DNA from: Iamia sp038233075
Lineage (GTDB): Bacteria; Actinomycetota; Acidimicrobiia; Acidimicrobiales; Iamiaceae
Length of the DNA: 64,000 nt
Reading direction: 5' to 3'
Assembly: GCA_038233075.1 (NCBI GenBank)
Contig: JBBSMQ010000009.1
Span: 72,548 to 136,547, forward strand
Part shown: positions 8,870 to 17,762 of the stretch, piece by piece
Layout of the letters: each line of letters starts with the position of its first letter
Numbering within the stretch: the stretch's first letter is position 1
Program-made: the position numbers and the translations under genes
Notes under the pieces: model-generated
What the model was told of the DNA's origin: nothing
Seen by the model: the letters and a program-made list of their open reading frames with translations, nothing else
The model's database searches: none

Positions 8870-9877
8870 TCAGGGGGCGGCGAAGGCGTCGATGGTGGCG
8901 TCGACGACCCGGGTGCGGTCCTGGCCCCAGGGCAGGGGCATGAGCACGGCCTCGTCGACGCCGGCGTCGGTGTAGGCCTGACGAGTGGCCCGGACCAGGT
9001 CGGCGTCGCCCACCACATCGATGGCGTCGACCATGGCGTCGCTGATCGCGGCCACCGCCCCCTCCCGGTCGCCGTCGGCGTGGCGGGCCCGCACCTCGGC
9101 CACCACGTCGCCGAAGCCGGCACGGGTGAAGCTCTCCGCGTAGGCGTCGACGGTGGCGTAGCCGAACAGGTCCTTGCGGCCCTTGTCCCGCGCCGGCTCG
9201 GTCTCGGCCACGCCGGCGTGGACGTAGGCGTGGACCCGGCACGACCCGGGCTCGCGGCCCCCGGCAGCCTCACCGGCACGCACCTGCTCCACCGACCACG
9301 GCACGTGGGAGGCGGGCAGGTAGTTGAGCAGCACGCCGTCAGCCACCTCGCCGGCCAGACACAGCATCTTGGGTCCGAGGGCTCCCAGCACGATCCGGGG
9401 CCGGCGGTCGCCCTGGCGCAGGCCCAGGCGGAAGCCCTTGACCGCGTAGTGATCGCCGGCGAAGGTCACCTTCTCGCCCGAGAGGCACTCGCGGACGAGG
9501 GCCACGTACTCGCGCACCCGGCCGAGGGGGTGCTCGCCGTAGGCCGCACCGTGCCACCGGCCCGTGACCACGGGCGAGGACACCCCGACGCCGAGCAGCA
9601 CATCCCGGTCCGGATCGAGGGCGGCCAGGGTGGCCGCGGCCATGGCGGCGAGGGGAGGGGTGCGCAGCTGCAGCGCCAACACCCCCGTGCCCAGGTCCAG
9701 TCCCGGTGCCGCGGCGCCGGCGGCGGCCCGCAGCGAGAAGGCCTCGGGTCCGGTGGTCTCGGCGGTCCAGAAGGAGCCGTAGCCGCGGTCGGCCGCCCGC
9801 CGAGCCGTCTCCACGGCGTAACCCGGGCCCAGGGCCATGAGGCTGGCGTAGGTGAGGCCGGGACGAGGATCGGTCAT
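8870..9877 (-). CDS. LLM-class (luciferase-like) F420-type oxidoreductase
   Basis: A 335-residue TIM-barrel protein of the bacterial-luciferase-like superfamily, most of whose actinobacterial members use coenzyme F420. Typical elements are the start LTYASLMALGPGYAVETARRA, the LALQLRTPPLAAMAAATL helix, GVGVSSP before the insertion, and RPRIVLGALGPKMLCLAGEVADG in the second half. The start is ATG at 9877. It lies 59 bases upstream of the SDR gene on the same strand and may be cotranscribed. F420 rather than FMN use is inferred from the family, and the substrate is unknown. Confidence 0.88.
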   Translation of the reverse strand: MTDPRPGLTYASLMALGPGYAVETARRAADRGYGSFWTAETTGPEAFSLRAAAGAAAPGLDLGTGVLALQLRTPPLAAMAAATLAALDPDRDVLLGVGVSSPVVTGRWHGAAYGEHPLGRVREYVALVRECLSGEKVTFAGDHYAVKGFRLGLRQGDRRPRIVLGALGPKMLCLAGEVADGVLLNYLPASHVPWSVEQVRAGEAAGGREPGSCRVHAYVHAGVAETEPARDKGRKDLFGYATVDAYAESFTRAGFGDVVAEVRARHADGDREGAVAAISDAMVDAIDVVGDADLVRATRQAYTDAGVDEAVLMPLPWGQDRTRVVDATIDAFAAP

Positions 9878-9971
9878 GGACGGCGACCGTAGCGGCGGAT
9901 GCCCGCGGGCGGTGCCGGCAGGCGGTCGGTCAGATCGAGCCGACGGTGGCGGCCCGACTGGCGTCGGGTGA

Positions 9972-10427
9972 TCAGATCGTGCCGATGGTGGCGGCCACCA
10001 CCCCGCCCAGGTCGGTGCAGGCCTCGAGGGCGGCGGCGTCGGGGGCCCCGGCCACCTCGACCACCTCGGCCACCTTCTCCCATCCGAGGCCGCCGGTGAT
10101 CTTCTGGAGATCGCGGGCGGCGCCGGTGGTGTCGTCGCCGCCGTGGAGGTAGGCGCCGAAGGGACGGCCGCGCGTCTCCTCCAGGCACGGGTAGTAGATG
10201 GTGTCGAAGAAGTGCTTCACCGCCCCGGCCAGCATGCCCAGGTTGGCGGGGCCCCCGACGATGTAGCCGTCGGCCGCGAGGGCGTCGGACGCCGTGGCCG
10301 ACAGGGCGGCCCGCACCACCACCTGCACGTCGTCGATCTGCGGATCGCCGGCCCCCGCCCGCACCGCCTCCAACATGCTCTGGAGGTTCGGTGAGGGGGT
10401 GTGGTGCACGATGAGCAGTCGGGCCAT
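9972..10427 (-). CDS. Flavodoxin-fold NAD(P)H-dependent reductase
   Basis: A 151-residue flavodoxin-like protein. The first strand and phosphate loop read LLIVHHTPSPN, and GGPANLGMLAGAVKHFFDTIYYPC matches the flavin-contacting segment of WrbA/NQO-type FMN reductases (G-S/G-P-x-x-x-G-x-x-x-x-x-x-K-x-F-x-D). The ATG at 10427 is chosen because MARLLIVHHT begins the first beta strand; upstream ATGs are in a non-conserved stretch. A quinone or FMN reductase role is inferred from the fold. Confidence 0.82.
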   Translation of the reverse strand: MARLLIVHHTPSPNLQSMLEAVRAGAGDPQIDDVQVVVRAALSATASDALAADGYIVGGPANLGMLAGAVKHFFDTIYYPCLEETRGRPFGAYLHGGDDTTGAARDLQKITGGLGWEKVAEVVEVAGAPDAAALEACTDLGGVVAATIGTI

Positions 10428-10537
10428 GGGCCCCATCCTCGCCCGTGTCACGCGGTTCGGCGCGACGGCGCTCCGGCACCGAGGTGCGGGGGCGCTCATC
10501 GCGGGGCCGAGCTCCAGGCGCCCGGTTCGCAGGAGGG

Positions 10538-10615
10538 TCAGGTGCGCCGCACGAAGTAGACGATCAAGATGACGAGCAGGATGACGACGAGCAGTCCGAC
10601 GATGCCGATTTCCAC
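10538..10615 (-). CDS. 25-residue single-helix membrane peptide
   Basis: A very short gene starting with GTG at 10615 and ending TGA at 10538. The product is MEIGIVGLLVVILLVILIVYFVRRT: two charged residues, about 19 hydrophobic residues forming one membrane helix, and a positive FVRRT end, so N-out/C-in topology is expected. The sequence AAAGGA stands 7 bases upstream of GTG, a good ribosome binding site that fixes the start. It lies upstream of nothing on its own strand until 10427. The function is unknown; such single-helix peptides often bind larger membrane complexes. Confidence 0.65.
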   Translation of the reverse strand: MEIGIVGLLVVILLVILIVYFVRRT

Positions 10616-10772
10616 GATGGTGTCCTTTGGTCTGGCGCGGGGTTCGCCCGCAACGCTGCCCTCACCCCCTTGGGCCAAACGAACTCATCGCCGACCGGTG
10701 GACGCGAGCGACGACCGCCGGGTCGGAGCACGTGGGCCCGCCGCAGCGGTCGTCGATGTCGAGGACCGGGCG

Positions 10773-10874
10773 CTACTTGCCCGCGGCGCGACGCTGCCAG
10801 CGGGTGCGCTTCAGCATCTTCTTGTGCTTCTTCTTGCGCATGCGCTTGCGGCGCTTCTTGACCAGAGATCCCAT
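10773..10874 (-). CDS. Small ribosomal protein bS22 / AURKAIP1-COX24 domain protein (33 aa)
   Basis: A 33-residue, extremely basic protein that opens MGSLVKKRRKRMRKKKHKK and ends RTRWQRRAAGK. It matches the AURKAIP1/COX24-type peptide found across Actinobacteria, which in mycobacterial ribosome structures is the small-subunit protein bS22 and in mitochondria corresponds to the C-terminus of mS38. The start is ATG at 10874 and the stop TAG at 10773. It is a strong marker of actinobacterial ancestry. Short length makes automated callers miss it. Confidence 0.88.
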   Translation of the reverse strand: MGSLVKKRRKRMRKKKHKKMLKRTRWQRRAAGK

Positions 10875-10984
10875 GAGGTCGGCCACCCTACCGGGGGCAC
10901 CGGTCTGCTCCGCAACCTCGCAGGGGGGAGCCCGGCGCCGCCGGTGATGTCAACCGATACGGATCGCCAGGCGTTGGACAGGGT

Positions 10985-12085
10985 GTGAGCCGCCCCCACC
11001 GCGCCGCGGGGTTCGAGGATGCCTTCGACGGCCCACCTCGACGATCGCCACGACGAAGGTCCGAGCCCGTTCCCCGGGTGGCGGGAGGCCGTGGCCCGCC
11101 GGGCGCGCCGTCGGTGCTGCGCTCGGCGCCGTCGCCGTCGCCGTGGTGGGCGTCGTCGCCGCGTCCGCCCTTGCGGTGGACCGGGTGACGCCCGAGCAGG
11201 TCGACGTGGGCGGGCTGGCGGCAGACGAGCCGCCACGGCGACGGGCCGGTGACCGTGCTGTTCGCCGGGGTCGAGGCCCCGAGCGTCGAGGTGGCCGACG
11301 CCCGCACCGACACCCTCGTGGTGGCGCGGGTCGACCCGGCCGAGCGCCAGGTGCGCTTGCTGCCCGTGCCCCGCGACCTCGTCGTCCCGCTCGACGGCAG
11401 CCCCGAGCGGGCCCGGATCAACGATGCTCGCGCCACCGGCGACCCCGTGCGGCTGGTCCGCACCCTCGACGACGAACTGGGGATCCAGGTCGATCGCTAC
11501 GTGGAGAGCGGGTTCGCCGGGGCGGTGGGGATCGTCGATGCGCTGGGCGGTCTGCGCCTGTCGGTGGACCACCCCCTCACCTCGGTGTCGACGGGCCTCG
11601 ATCTCCGGGCGGGGTGTCAGGTCCTGGACGGGGACCAGGTGCTGGCCCTCGGCCGGGTGCGCAGGGACGTCTCCGTCGAGCTGCCCGACGGGCGCCGCGT
11701 GCGCGACCCGAGCGGTGATCTCGGCCGCCAGGACCGGGGGGCGGTCATCGCCGCCGCCCTGCTGCGGGCGGTGGGCGACGTCGGGCCGGGCGACCTGCCC
11801 GATCTCGTGCGGAGCGGCCTTGATCAGGTGCGCGTGGACAGCGGCACGACGGTGGACGACCCTGATCGACCTCGGCCGTGTCGTCGACGGGGCCGAGGTG
11901 GTCACCTACCGGCTGCCGGTGCGCGACGCCGTCGTCGACGGGGCCCAGGTGCTGGAGCTGGCACCGGGTGCGGCCGAGGTGGTCGCCGCTTCGACAGCGG
12001 CGAAGCACCGCCGCCCGTCGAGCGCCCCGGCGGAGCGCCAGGCTCCCCGGGCCTCGGCGACGCGACCGGTCTCGCCCTCTGCTGA
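10985..12085 (+). pseudogene. LytR-CpsA-Psr family protein, broken by several frameshifts
   Basis: Consecutive pieces of one LCP protein lie in different frames. A hydrophilic start (MPSTAHLDDRHDEG from 11019; a GTG at 10985 in another frame is an alternative) leads to a membrane helix GAALGAVAVAVVGVVAASAL (about 11108-11170, second frame). The LCP core then begins at VTVLFAGVEAP (11249, third frame) and runs through ARTDTLVVARVDP, LLPVPRDL, INDARATGDP and the Arg-rich active segment ALGRVRRDVSV to about 11860. The tail IDLGRVVDGAEVVTYRLPVRD (11866-11990) is in the first frame again, and a final piece ends at 12085. At least three single-base shifts are needed. Intact LCP enzymes attach glycopolymers to peptidoglycan. 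This is either a decaying paralogue or a region of indel errors. Confidence 0.75.
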
Positions 12086-12152
12086 CCCGGCTGTCCGCCC
12101 CGTCGTCGCAACGGAGGCGCAGGGACTGCCCGTCGTAGGGTGGAGCCCACTG

Positions 12153-12228
12153 TCGGGGGTAGTTCAGCTGGCAGAACACCGGACTTTGAATCCGGATGTC
12201 GCAGGTTCGAGTCCTGCCCCCCGAACCA
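12153..12228 (+). tRNA. tRNA-Gln (anticodon TTG)
   Basis: A cloverleaf with a 7-bp acceptor stem TCGGGGG/CCCCCGA, D-loop TAGTTCAGCTGGCAGA, anticodon stem CCGGA/TCCGG around loop CTTTGAA (anticodon TTG), T arm GCAGG-TTCGAGT-CCTGC, discriminator A at 12225 and encoded CCA at 12226-12228. tRNA-Gln just upstream of glmU is usual in actinobacteria. Confidence 0.97.
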
Positions 12229-12416
12229 GGTGGAGCGATGGGTCACGGCTCGGACCAAGAGGAGCTCCGTCGCCACCTCTGCCCATCCGTGTCATCGATC
12301 GCCACGCGGAGCGAGGTGCCGGCCGATCGTCGAGGCCGCGCCGAGCTCGACCACGCCGATCGGCTGAGCCGAGATCTGGTGCACAGGCGCGGGCGCAGCG
12401 CGCTAGACCTGCGGGC

Positions 12417-13520
12417 ATGGCCTTGCGACCACTGTCGGCCGTCGTCCTGGCCGCCGGGGAGGGCACGCGGATGCGCTCCGAGCGGCCCAAGCCTCTGCAC
12501 CTGCTGTGCGGTCGGCCCATGGTCCGCTACGTGCTCGACGCCCTGGCGGACTGCTCGGTCGACCGTGTCGTCGTGGTCGTCGGCCACGGCGCCGAGCGAG
12601 TGACCAAGAAGCTCCAGTCCCAGGACTCCGACTACCTCCTCGACTTCGTCGAGCAGCACTCGCAGCTGGGCACCGGCGATGCCGTGTCGGTGGGCCTCAC
12701 TGCCTTCCCCGACGTCGACGGCGCCGATGATGGCGACGTCCTGGTCTTCCCTGGAGACACGCCGTTGCTGCGCCCGGCCACCATCAGCCACCTGGTCGAG
12801 CAGCACCGGATCAGCGGCGCCGCCTGCACCGTGCTCACGGCGCGCCTGAGCGACCCGTCCGGCTACGGCCGGGTGGTGCGGGGCCGCGACGACCGGGTCG
12901 CCCGCATCGTCGAGCACCGCGACGCCACGCCGGCGCAGCGGGAGATCGACGAGATCAACACCTCGATCTACTGCTTCCGCCGCAGCGTGCTGGCCCCCGC
13001 CCTCCGTCGCCTCCAGCCGGTCAACGACCAGGGCGAGTACTACCTGACCGACGTGGTCGAGGTCCTCCACGATGCCGGCTACGGGGTGGCCGCGGTGGTC
13101 GCCGAGGACGAGGAGGAGACCCACGGCGTGAACGACCGGGCCCAGCTCGCCGCGGCCGAGGCCGAGCTGCGCCGGCGCACCAACCACCACTGGCTCCGAC
13201 GCGGCGTCACCATGGTCGACCCCGGTCGGACCTATGTCGACACCACGGTCGATCTGGCGACCGACGTCACCCTGTTCCCCGGCACCATCCTCCAGGGCCA
13301 CACCGTCATCGGCCAGGGCGCCGAGGTCGGCCCCGACACCCGCCTGGTCGACTGCATGGTCGGCGCCCGCTCCATCGTGGAGGCGACCACCGCCCGCGAC
13401 GCCGAGATCGGCGCCGACGCCCACGTCGGCCCCTACGCCCACCTGGCCCCGGGCACCTCCGTGCCCGACTCCACCACCACCGGCCCCTTCCACGCCGCTG
13501 ACCCCGACGACGGGGTCTGA
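12417..13520 (+). CDS. glmU: GlmU-like N-acetylglucosamine-1-phosphate uridyltransferase lacking most of the acetyltransferase domain
   Basis: Makes UDP-GlcNAc for peptidoglycan. The uridyltransferase domain is complete: LAAGEGTRMRS...PKPLH (residues about 11-28), the QHSQLGTGDAV segment, PGDTPLL with the metal Asp, GYGRVVR and the EINTSIYCF strand. A left-handed beta helix starts at about 265 (TLFPGTILQGHTVIGQGAEVG) but stops at residue 367 just after VGPYAHLAPGTSVPD. Typical GlmU is about 450-490 residues; the part carrying the acetyltransferase Lys, His, Tyr and Asn is missing, and the equivalent of the substrate arginine reads His. No continuation exists in any frame before prs at 13583. 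Predicted activity is uridyl transfer only. It heads the glmU-prs-rplY-pth run. Confidence 0.9.
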   Translation: MALRPLSAVVLAAGEGTRMRSERPKPLHLLCGRPMVRYVLDALADCSVDRVVVVVGHGAERVTKKLQSQDSDYLLDFVEQHSQLGTGDAVSVGLTAFPDVDGADDGDVLVFPGDTPLLRPATISHLVEQHRISGAACTVLTARLSDPSGYGRVVRGRDDRVARIVEHRDATPAQREIDEINTSIYCFRRSVLAPALRRLQPVNDQGEYYLTDVVEVLHDAGYGVAAVVAEDEEETHGVNDRAQLAAAEAELRRRTNHHWLRRGVTMVDPGRTYVDTTVDLATDVTLFPGTILQGHTVIGQGAEVGPDTRLVDCMVGARSIVEATTARDAEIGADAHVGPYAHLAPGTSVPDSTTTGPFHAADPDDGV

Positions 13521-13582
13521 CGGACCCCTCTCATCGAGCCCTTCCTCCGCCCTGCCCCCGATCCCGACCGGAGAGCAACCCC

Positions 13583-14578
13583 ATGGAGCCCATGGAGACC
13601 GTCACCCGCAAGCGGCTGCACCTCTACACGGGGTCGTCGCACCCGGCCCTGGCCGCCGACATCGCCCGCCACCTGGGCATCGAGCTGGGCGATCCCAACC
13701 TCCGCCACTTCTCCAACGGCGAGATGCACTGCCGCTTCGGCGAGTCGATCCGCGGGGCCGACGTGTTCATCGTCCAGACCCACTCCAGCGAGGGGGGACA
13801 GTCCGTGAACGACTCGCTGATGGAGCAGCTGATCATGATCGACGCAGCCAAGCGGGCGTCGGCCAAGCGGATCACCGCCGTGTGCCCCTGCTACGGCTAC
13901 GCCCGCCAGGACCGCAAGGCCGAGGGCCGGGAGCCCATCACGGCCAAGCTGGTGGCCGACATGCTCACCGCGGCCGGCGCCGATCGAGTGGTATCGGTCG
14001 ACCTGCACTCGGGTCAGATCCAGGGGTTCTTCGACGTGCCCGTGGATCACCTGACGGCGATGCCCATCCAGGTGTCCTACCTGCGCGAGAGCGTCGATCC
14101 CGAGGACCTGGTCGTCGTCTCGCCTGACTCCGGGGGGGTGAAGGCCGCCAAGCGCTTCGCCAACGAGGTGGGGGCCGAGTTGGCCTTCGTCAACAAGGTC
14201 CGCCCCCGGGGGACGGCCAACGAGGTGGTGGCCGACAGCATCGTGGGCGACGTCGCCGGCCGCAGCTGCGTGCTGCTCGACGACATGATCGACTCGGCCG
14301 GCACCATCTGCGCTTCGGCCGACCTGCTCCACGAGGAGGGGGCCACCGATGTGTGGGCCATGACCACCCACGCCATCCTGTCGGGGCCGGCCATCGACCG
14401 ACTGAAGAACTCGGCGCTCACCAAGGTGGTGATCACCGACACGCTCCCGCTGTCGGAGGAGAAGCAGCTGGACAAGATCGAGGTGCTGTCGGTCGCGCCC
14501 ATCATCGGCCAGGCCATCAGGTCGGTGTTCGACGATGCCTCGGTCAGCGACATCTTCGGCGGTCGCAACCAGAGCTGA
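13583..14578 (+). CDS. prs: Ribose-phosphate pyrophosphokinase (PRPP synthase)
   Basis: Makes PRPP from ribose-5-phosphate and ATP for nucleotide, His and Trp synthesis. The 331-residue protein shows the class I landmarks: HFSNGEMHCRFGESIRGADVF, the flexible-loop CYGYARQDRKAEGREPITAKL, the metal site DLHSGQIQGFF, VVVSPDSGGVKAAKRFA and the PRPP loop VLLDDMIDSAGT. ATG codons at 13583 and 13592 are both possible; GGAGAG about 8 bases upstream favours the first. Gene order glmU-prs-rplY-pth is conserved in Actinobacteria. Confidence 0.97.
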   Translation: MEPMETVTRKRLHLYTGSSHPALAADIARHLGIELGDPNLRHFSNGEMHCRFGESIRGADVFIVQTHSSEGGQSVNDSLMEQLIMIDAAKRASAKRITAVCPCYGYARQDRKAEGREPITAKLVADMLTAAGADRVVSVDLHSGQIQGFFDVPVDHLTAMPIQVSYLRESVDPEDLVVVSPDSGGVKAAKRFANEVGAELAFVNKVRPRGTANEVVADSIVGDVAGRSCVLLDDMIDSAGTICASADLLHEEGATDVWAMTTHAILSGPAIDRLKNSALTKVVITDTLPLSEEKQLDKIEVLSVAPIIGQAIRSVFDDASVSDIFGGRNQS

Positions 14579-14673
14579 CCGGTCGCACCTTGGGTCGGAT
14601 GGTCCGCCTCGCCTAGCCTCGACCGGTCCACAAGCCCTGCGCTCCGGCGCGATCTCAGACGTAGGAGTCCCCG

Positions 14674-15366
14674 ATGGCCGAGATCACCCTCACCGCCACC
14701 CCCGGTCGCGCGACCGGCCCCCGCAACAGCCGCCGTCTGCGGGCCGAGGCCAAGGTGCCAGCCGTCGTCTACGGCCTCGGCCACGACTCCGTCGCCGTCA
14801 CCGTCGACTGGCGCGAGCTGCGCGCCGCGCTGATCACCGACGCCGGCATCAACGCCCTCATCGACCTCACCGTCGAGGGCGAGGGTGAGGCGCAGCTGGC
14901 GATCATCAAGGACATGCAGCGCCACCCGATCACCCGCACCGTCGACCACATCGACTTCCTGCTGATCCGTCGCGACCAGGAGCTCTCTGTCGACGTCCCC
15001 GTGGTGCTCGAGGGCGAGGCCGAGGAGGTCGAGAACAACCAGGGTCTGGTCGAGCAGTCCATCACTCAGCTCACCGTCAACGCCAAGCCCGGTGACATCC
15101 CCGACCAGCTGACCTACGACATCTCCACCATGGTCATCGGTGACACCATCACCGTGGCCGACCTGGCCCTGCCCACCGGCGTGTCCACCGACGTCGAGCC
15201 CGATGAGGTCGTGGCCAGCGCCCAGGTGTCGCGCGCCGCCATCGAGATCGAGGCCGAGGAGGCCGCCCTCGAGGAGCTGGCCGAGGCTGAGGCTGAGGGC
15301 GAGGAGGGTGAGGCGCCCGAGGGCGGCGACGCCGACAGCGAGGGCGACAGCGGCGACGAGGGCTGA
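14674..15366 (+). CDS. rplY: Large-subunit ribosomal protein bL25 (CTC form)
   Basis: A 5S-rRNA-binding ribosomal protein of the long (TL5/CTC) type, 230 residues. The N-terminal L25 domain begins MAEITLTATPGRATGPRNSRRLRAE-like and contains PAVVYGLG and the HPITRTVDHIDFLLI strand. The middle C-terminal beta domain follows (VPVVLEGEAEEVENNQGLVEQS...). The tail after about residue 185 is very acidic (Glu/Asp/Gly/Ala), as is common in actinobacterial versions. GTAGGAG ends 6 bases upstream of ATG at 14674. Confidence 0.96.
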   Translation: MAEITLTATPGRATGPRNSRRLRAEAKVPAVVYGLGHDSVAVTVDWRELRAALITDAGINALIDLTVEGEGEAQLAIIKDMQRHPITRTVDHIDFLLIRRDQELSVDVPVVLEGEAEEVENNQGLVEQSITQLTVNAKPGDIPDQLTYDISTMVIGDTITVADLALPTGVSTDVEPDEVVASAQVSRAAIEIEAEEAALEELAEAEAEGEEGEAPEGGDADSEGDSGDEG

Positions 15367-15407
15367 GCCCCGGCGCCACCTCCGTCCGCCCGTCTCGCCG
15401 CCCGATC

Positions 15408-16001
15408 GTGGCCGTCGACCTGCTCGTGGTCGGGCTCGGCAACCCCGGGGCCGACTACGCCCACACCCGCCACAACGTCGGCGCCGACACCGTGGCCCTC
15501 CTGGCCGAGCGCCACGGAGGTCGGCTCCGGACCGGCTTCCGCAACGAGCGGGCCCTGAGCGACGAGGTGCGGGTCGGGTCGGCCCGCATCGGGCTGGCGT
15601 TTCCCCAGACCTTCTACAACGAGGCCGGACTGGCGGTCGCGGCCCTGGTGCGCCGTCACGACCTCGACGACCTGAGCCGCCTCGTGGTGGTGCACGACGA
15701 GCTCGATCTCCCGCCGGGACGGATGAAGGTGAAGCAGGGGGGCGGCCTGGCCGGCAACAACGGCCTACGGTCGATCAAGGCCCACCTCCACACCGACGCC
15801 TTCGCCCGCATCCGCATCGGGGTGGGCAAGCCCCCGGGACGCCAGCAGGGCGCCGACCACGTCCTGCGCCGTCCGGGCAAGGCCGAGCGAGCCGAGCTCG
15901 ACGTGGTGATCGCCGAGGCCGCTGACGCGGTCGAGACCATGGCAGCCGACGGCATCGCAGCGGCGATGGGCCGCTACAACACCCGCCCCGACTCGGCCTG
16001 A
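15408..16001 (+). CDS. pth: Peptidyl-tRNA hydrolase
   Basis: Recycles peptidyl-tRNA released by stalled ribosomes. The 197-residue protein has VVGLGNPGADYAHTRHNVGAD with the catalytic His, FPQTFYNEAG (the usual P-Q-T-x-M-N-x-S-G, with the Asn kept but Met and Ser changed), VVHDELDLPPGRMKVKQGGG with the catalytic Asp, and GLAGNNGLRSI and IRIGVGKPPG. The start is GTG at 15408, giving MAVDLLVVGLGNPG. It lies 41 bases after rplY and is presumably in the same operon. Confidence 0.95.
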   Translation: MAVDLLVVGLGNPGADYAHTRHNVGADTVALLAERHGGRLRTGFRNERALSDEVRVGSARIGLAFPQTFYNEAGLAVAALVRRHDLDDLSRLVVVHDELDLPPGRMKVKQGGGLAGNNGLRSIKAHLHTDAFARIRIGVGKPPGRQQGADHVLRRPGKAERAELDVVIAEAADAVETMAADGIAAAMGRYNTRPDSA

Positions 16002-16017
16002 CGGTCCGCCCGCCTGG

Positions 16018-16534
16018 GTGCCGGAGCGCCCAGGCCGTTGCCGACGGTCGGAGCGGTGCCGGTCAGTCCGCGACCACGGCGGCCGTGAGGCGGGCCTCGA
16101 CCACCTCGCGCACGAGCGCTCCCGCACCGCGCTGCTGCTTCGCATGGCGGCACCCGACGCCGAGCTGGCCTTCCCCGGCGACAACAGCTGGTCCACCATG
16201 TTCCGCCCCGTGGTCAAGCCACGCCCACGCCACCCATCGCGGCATCGACGAGTGCCGAGCCTTCGCCGAGCGCTACGTCGACGAGGGCATCCAGTTCGTG
16301 ATCGAGGACATCATGGTCAACGGACCTCCGTGGAACACCCGCATCGCCCTGCGGGTCCACGACTTCCGCCCCGGTCCCGACGGTGGGGACGAGTACGTCA
16401 ACCGGGCCGTGGCCGTTCTCGAGCTGCGCTGGGGGCGCCTCGTGCGCTGGGAGGACTACGAGGACACCGAGCGGGTGGCGGACTGGGACCGCCGCCGCCA
16501 GGCGCCCGGCCAGGTGGTCGGCGTCACCGCCTGA
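16018..16534 (+). pseudogene. SnoaL/NTF2-like protein, one frameshift
   Basis: Two frames together make one small alpha+beta barrel protein. The first part (GTG 16018) includes GLDHLAHERSRTALLLRMAAP and the typical FPGDNSWSTMFRPVV ending near 16212. The second frame continues from about 16225 with THRGIDECRAFAERYVDEGI, VNGPPWNTRIALRVHDF and EDYEDTERVADWD. A single base change in 16205-16225 would restore one protein of about 150-170 residues. NTF2-like proteins of this kind are usually small enzymes or ligand-binding proteins of unknown substrate. The true start is unclear. Mutation or sequencing error cannot be distinguished here. Confidence 0.65.
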
Positions 16535-16691
16535 GAGCCTGTCGCGCATGTTCGGCCAGATCCCGACTGCGGGTCGCATGCCCGTCGCTCCGGGCTGAGG
16601 CTTGGTGAGCCGGGCATCTGACTCGTCGGGACCCTTCGACCACGTCTGTGACCAGGAGCGACTTCGTCAACAGGTTCTGAGGCGTCGGGCC

Positions 16692-17705
16692 TCAGCCGGT
16701 GGCGCCGGCTCGCACGCCGGCCACGACGGCGGCCAGGGCCTCATCGGCGATGTCGCCGGGCGAGTACACCGCGACCCGGTCCAGCTGGCCGTCGGCTCGG
16801 GCCAGGAGGCGGGCGGCGACGACGTCGGGGTCGCCCCGCACGACGATGGCGTCGAGGAGGTCGTCGTCGATCAGGGCGGCCACATCCCCCCAACGGCCCT
16901 TGCGCGACAGCCGGCGCAGCTCGGGGTGGAGGTCGCTGCGGCCCTCGGTGGCGAGCACCGGCTCGTAGGCGGGGGTGGAGCCGTCGAACCCGAGCAGCCA
17001 GCGGGCGCCGGCGTCGGCCGTCGCCTGTTCCTCGGCGTCGCGGCCGCAGGCCAGGATGGTCTGACCGACCACCGTCACCTCGGACCGGTCCCGTCCCGCC
17101 TCGGACAGGACCTCCTCCACCCGAGGGAGGGTGGTCTCGGCCAGGTGGCGGTCGCTGGTGAAGGGGTGGATCAGGAGGCCGTCGGCCTCGGTGAGGGCGA
17201 GCTTCGTCATCCGCGGGCCGAGCGCGCCCAGCCAGATGGGCGGGGGACCGCCCGGTGCCGGGCCGGGGTCGAACGCCGGGGTCATCAGGGTGTGGCTGGT
17301 GTGCTGGCCCCGGAAGTCGAGAGGCTGGCCGTGCTCCCAGCAGGCCCACGTCGCCCGGATGGCGCCCACCCACTCACGCATGCGCTCGGCGGGTCGTGAC
17401 CAGGTGGCGCCGTAGCGACGCTCGACGTGGGCCCGGACCTGAGTGCCCAGACCGAGGGCGGACCGACCGCCGGAGAGCGCCTGCAGGTCCCATCCGGTGT
17501 GGGCCAGGTGGATCGGCGAGCGGGGGAAGGCGATGGCGACGCTGGAGTAGACGAAGGTCCCGTCCGCGGCGGCCAGAGCGAGGGGGAGGAAGACGTCGTG
17601 GGGACCCTCGACGGTGAAGAGCCCGTCCACGCCGGTGGCGGCCAGGGCCTCGGCCCGCTCCCGCACCGCCTCGGGCTGGGCCATGAGCAGGGTGTCGATG
17701 TGCAT
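16692..17705 (-). CDS. LLM-class F420-type oxidoreductase
   Basis: A luciferase-like TIM-barrel protein of 337 residues from ATG at 17705 (MHIDTLLMAQPEAVRERAEAL). GGCGAGGA lies 7 bases upstream and decides this start over ATG 17723. Landmarks are DGLFTVEGPHDVFLPLALAA, IAFPRSPIHLAHTGWDLQAL, LGLGTQVRAHVERRYG, and PPIWLGALGPRMTKLALTEADGLL. Such proteins are commonly annotated as TIGR03617-type F420 oxidoreductases. The substrate is unknown. Its 3' side is next to the damaged NTF2-like gene, and the upstream side is next to an inverted-repeat element at 17763-17861. Confidence 0.9.
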   Translation of the reverse strand: MHIDTLLMAQPEAVRERAEALAATGVDGLFTVEGPHDVFLPLALAAADGTFVYSSVAIAFPRSPIHLAHTGWDLQALSGGRSALGLGTQVRAHVERRYGATWSRPAERMREWVGAIRATWACWEHGQPLDFRGQHTSHTLMTPAFDPGPAPGGPPPIWLGALGPRMTKLALTEADGLLIHPFTSDRHLAETTLPRVEEVLSEAGRDRSEVTVVGQTILACGRDAEEQATADAGARWLLGFDGSTPAYEPVLATEGRSDLHPELRRLSRKGRWGDVAALIDDDLLDAIVVRGDPDVVAARLLARADGQLDRVAVYSPGDIADEALAAVVAGVRAGATG

Positions 17706-17762
17706 GGGCCGGTCCTCGCCCATGCGTGCGAGTCCCGTCGGCGATCCCCGGGCCCTGCGGAC

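Noticed and set aside
12164..12520. Minus-strand frame ending GAGLEPATSGFKV
   Set aside because: This is the familiar translation of an antisense tRNA, not a protein.
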